Shown: positions 5,546 to 6,885 of the stretch, piece by piece
Numbering within the stretch: position 1 is the stretch's first letter
Layout: each line of letters starts with the position of its first letter
Origin: an uncultured Pseudomonadales bacterium
Lineage (GTDB): Bacteria > Pseudomonadota > Gammaproteobacteria > Pseudomonadales > Porticoccaceae
Assembly (NCBI GenBank): GCA_905478725.1
Contig: CAJQJT010000320.1
Span: forward strand, 1 to 6,885
DNA: 6,885 nt
Reading direction: 5' to 3'
Made by a program: the position numbers and the translations under genes
Notes under the pieces: generated by a model
Seen by the model: only the letters and a program-made list of their open reading frames with translations
Told to the model about the DNA's origin: nothing
The model's database searches: none

Positions 5546-5916
5546 TGAACTGGATTGCCGTTGCTGTGGGAGGCGCCTTGGGTGCCATGGCCCGCTATGC
5601 GATTAGCACTTGGATCTTTCAGGTGTCGAGCCATAAATTCCCCTATGCGACCCTCACGGTGAATGTGCTGGGCAGCTTCGTTATGGGAATATTATTCGTC
5701 GTGATTATTGAGCGCAGCGCCTTGCCCGTGGAAATGCGTAGCCTGTGGATGATTGGATTTCTCGGTGCTTTTACAACCTTCTCAACCTTCTCGCTAGATG
5801 CCCTGGGTTTGTGGCAAAATGGCCACCTTTTTATGGCGCTGCTCTATGTGCTGGCGACAGTGGTTTTGTGTTTGCTGGCGATCAGCAGTTCAATCTGGCT
5901 GACGCGCTTACTGTGA
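5545..5916 (+). CDS. crcB: Fluoride channel CrcB/Fluc
   Basis: CrcB (Fluc) is a small inner-membrane protein that forms a dual-topology dimer and exports fluoride passively. The 123-residue product has four hydrophobic helices at roughly 3-25, 33-56, 65-88 and 95-121. Signature motifs are GGALGAMARY (9-18), TLTVNVLGS with the conserved Asn40, and GFLGAFTTFSTFS (71-83), which contains the phenylalanines (F79, F82) of the fluoride path and the region binding the central sodium ion. The start codon shares the A of the rarA stop (TAATG), and AAAGGA at 5531-5536 lies eight bases before it, so it is part of the lolA-rarA operon. No fluoride riboswitch is visible, as expected for an internal operon gene. 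serS follows after 44 AT-rich bases. Confidence 0.96.
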   Translation: MNWIAVAVGGALGAMARYAISTWIFQVSSHKFPYATLTVNVLGSFVMGILFVVIIERSALPVEMRSLWMIGFLGAFTTFSTFSLDALGLWQNGHLFMALLYVLATVVLCLLAISSSIWLTRLL

Positions 5917-5960
5917 TTTTTAACCCTAGATTTTTTTAAGTACTTTTTAAGGACACCACC

Positions 5961-6885
5961 ATGCTTGACCCGAAGCTATTGCGCTCGGATTTAAATGCCG
6001 TTGCCGAAAGCCTACAAACCAAGGGTTATACCCTCGACTGTGAGGCCTTTTTGGCCCTTGAAGCCCAGCGTAAAGCGCTACAGTTGGCCGCAGAAAGTGT
6101 GCAGCAGGAGCGCAATGCCTACTCCAAATCCATGGGCAAGATGATTGGTGCGGCAAAGGCCGCGGGGGAAGATGTCGAGCCTTTAAAAGCCAAGGGTGAG
6201 CAGCTTAAAAATGATTCAGCAGCGGCGGATTCGGCGCTGACTGAGATTCAGGGGCAGCTCGATAGCCTGTTGCAGGAAATTCCCAATATTCCACACAGCT
6301 CTGTGCCTGCGGGCAAGACTGAAGATGACAATATTGAACTGCACCGTTGGGGTGCGCCGCGGCAGTTTGATTTCGAGATCAAGGACCACGTTGATCTGGG
6401 CGATGGTTTTGATGGTTTAGATTTTGATGTGGCGGCGAAGATTACCGGTTCACGGTTCTCTGTGATGCGTGGCGGTCTGGCTAGTCTGCACCGGGCATTG
6501 ACCCAGTTTATGCTGAATACCCATATTAACGAGCACGGTTATGAAGAGGTCTACGTACCTTATATTGTTAACCGCGAGTCTCTATTTGGTACGGGTCAGC
6601 TGCCGAAGTTTGAAGAGGACCTGTTTAAGCTTGATGACGAGCGTGAGTTCTATTTGATTCCCACTGCTGAAGTGCCGATCACTAATCTGTATCGCAATGA
6701 AATTGTCGATAGTCTGCCGATTAAGTATGTGTCTCATACGCCTTGTTTCCGCAGTGAAGCGGGCAGCTATGGTCGCGATACTCGCGGTATGATTCGTCAG
6801 CATCAATTTGAGAAAGTGGAGATGGTGCAGTTTGTTCATCCGGATGAGTCTTGGGATGCCTTGGATTCTCTGGTGGGTCATGCGG
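5961..6885 (+). CDS. serS: Seryl-tRNA synthetase, N-terminal 308 residues (cut by window end)
   Basis: SerS is the class II aminoacyl-tRNA synthetase that charges tRNA-Ser and tRNA-Sec with serine in the cytoplasm. ATG 5961 follows AAGGA (5949-5953) by seven bases and gives [11 protein letters not shown], the standard family start. Residues of about 30-105 form the long, charged, heptad-like helical arm that grips the tRNA variable arm. The catalytic domain begins after [10 protein letters not shown]. It shows T235-A-E237-V-P, which recognises the serine substrate, and class II motif 2 starting F263-R-S-E-A-G, then SYGRDTRGM and QHQFEKVEM. About 120 residues including motif 3 should lie beyond the window. 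The 44-base gap to crcB contains no clear terminator, so readthrough from the upstream operon is possible. Confidence 0.97.
   Translation, partial: MLDPKLLRSDLNAVAESLQTKGYTLDCEAFLALEAQRKALQLAAESVQQERNAYSKSMGKMIGAAKAAGEDVEPLKAKGEQLKNDSAAADSALTEIQGQLDSLLQEIPNIPHSSVPAGKTEDDNIELHRWGAPRQFDFEIKDHVDLGDGFDGLDFDVAAKITGSRFSVMRGGLASLHRALTQFMLNTHINEHGYEEVYVPYIVNRESLFGTGQLPKFEEDLFKLDDEREFYLIPTAEVPITNLYRNEIVDSLPIKYVSHTPCFRSEAGSYGRDTRGMIRQHQFEKVEMVQFVHPDESWDALDSLVGHA

Noticed and set aside
5917..5960. Fluoride riboswitch or terminator around crcB
   Set aside because: crcB overlaps rarA upstream, leaving no room for a leader; the 44-base gap to serS has T-runs but no stable stem.
5947..6156. - strand ORFs within serS (also those within rarA)
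   Set aside because: Antisense shadows of strongly conserved + strand genes, with no domain or ribosome site.

Overview
The window looks like a chromosomal segment of a gammaproteobacterium, probably a marine or aquatic one. The basis is the gene order lolA-rarA-crcB-serS on the + strand, a known gammaproteobacterial arrangement, with typical protein sequences for all four. The lineage guess beyond Gammaproteobacteria is inference. Everything convincing is on the + strand; I see no RNA genes, insertion sequences or CRISPR arrays.

The window has two very different halves. The right half (about 3500-6885) is compact and healthy. It holds LolA (periplasmic lipoprotein carrier), RarA (AAA+ ATPase at stalled replication forks) overlapping lolA by 11 bp, CrcB/Fluc (fluoride channel) overlapping rarA by 1 bp, and the first 308 codons of SerS (seryl-tRNA synthetase), cut by the window edge. 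A weak promoter candidate lies in the 3' end of the preceding gene. In many relatives ftsK precedes lolA; here an H-NOX gene does.

The left half (1-3500) is loose, more AT-rich and full of broken genes. It holds: the C-terminal part of an outer-membrane-barrel-like protein with a frameshift at an A7 run; an intact H-NOX-like gene that has lost the proximal heme histidine and the arginine of the YxSxR motif; a histidine kinase reduced to its ATPase domain (perhaps with a scrap of its N-terminus) and ending in a 15-bp tandem repeat array; a response-regulator receiver with a one-base deletion, cut off mid-domain and joined out of frame to the last ~100 codons of an AlgD-type GDP-mannose/UDP-glucose dehydrogenase; and a second, canonical H-NOX gene with all key heme residues.

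The most economical reading is an H-NOX/histidine kinase/response regulator signalling locus that was duplicated or rearranged and then decayed. The known pathway is nitric oxide sensing by H-NOX, which controls an adjacent kinase and biofilm or c-di-GMP output. What remains intact is one NO-sensor-type H-NOX, with no intact kinase partner in the window, and one H-NOX paralogue predicted not to bind heme in the usual way. That paralogue is the most interesting object here.
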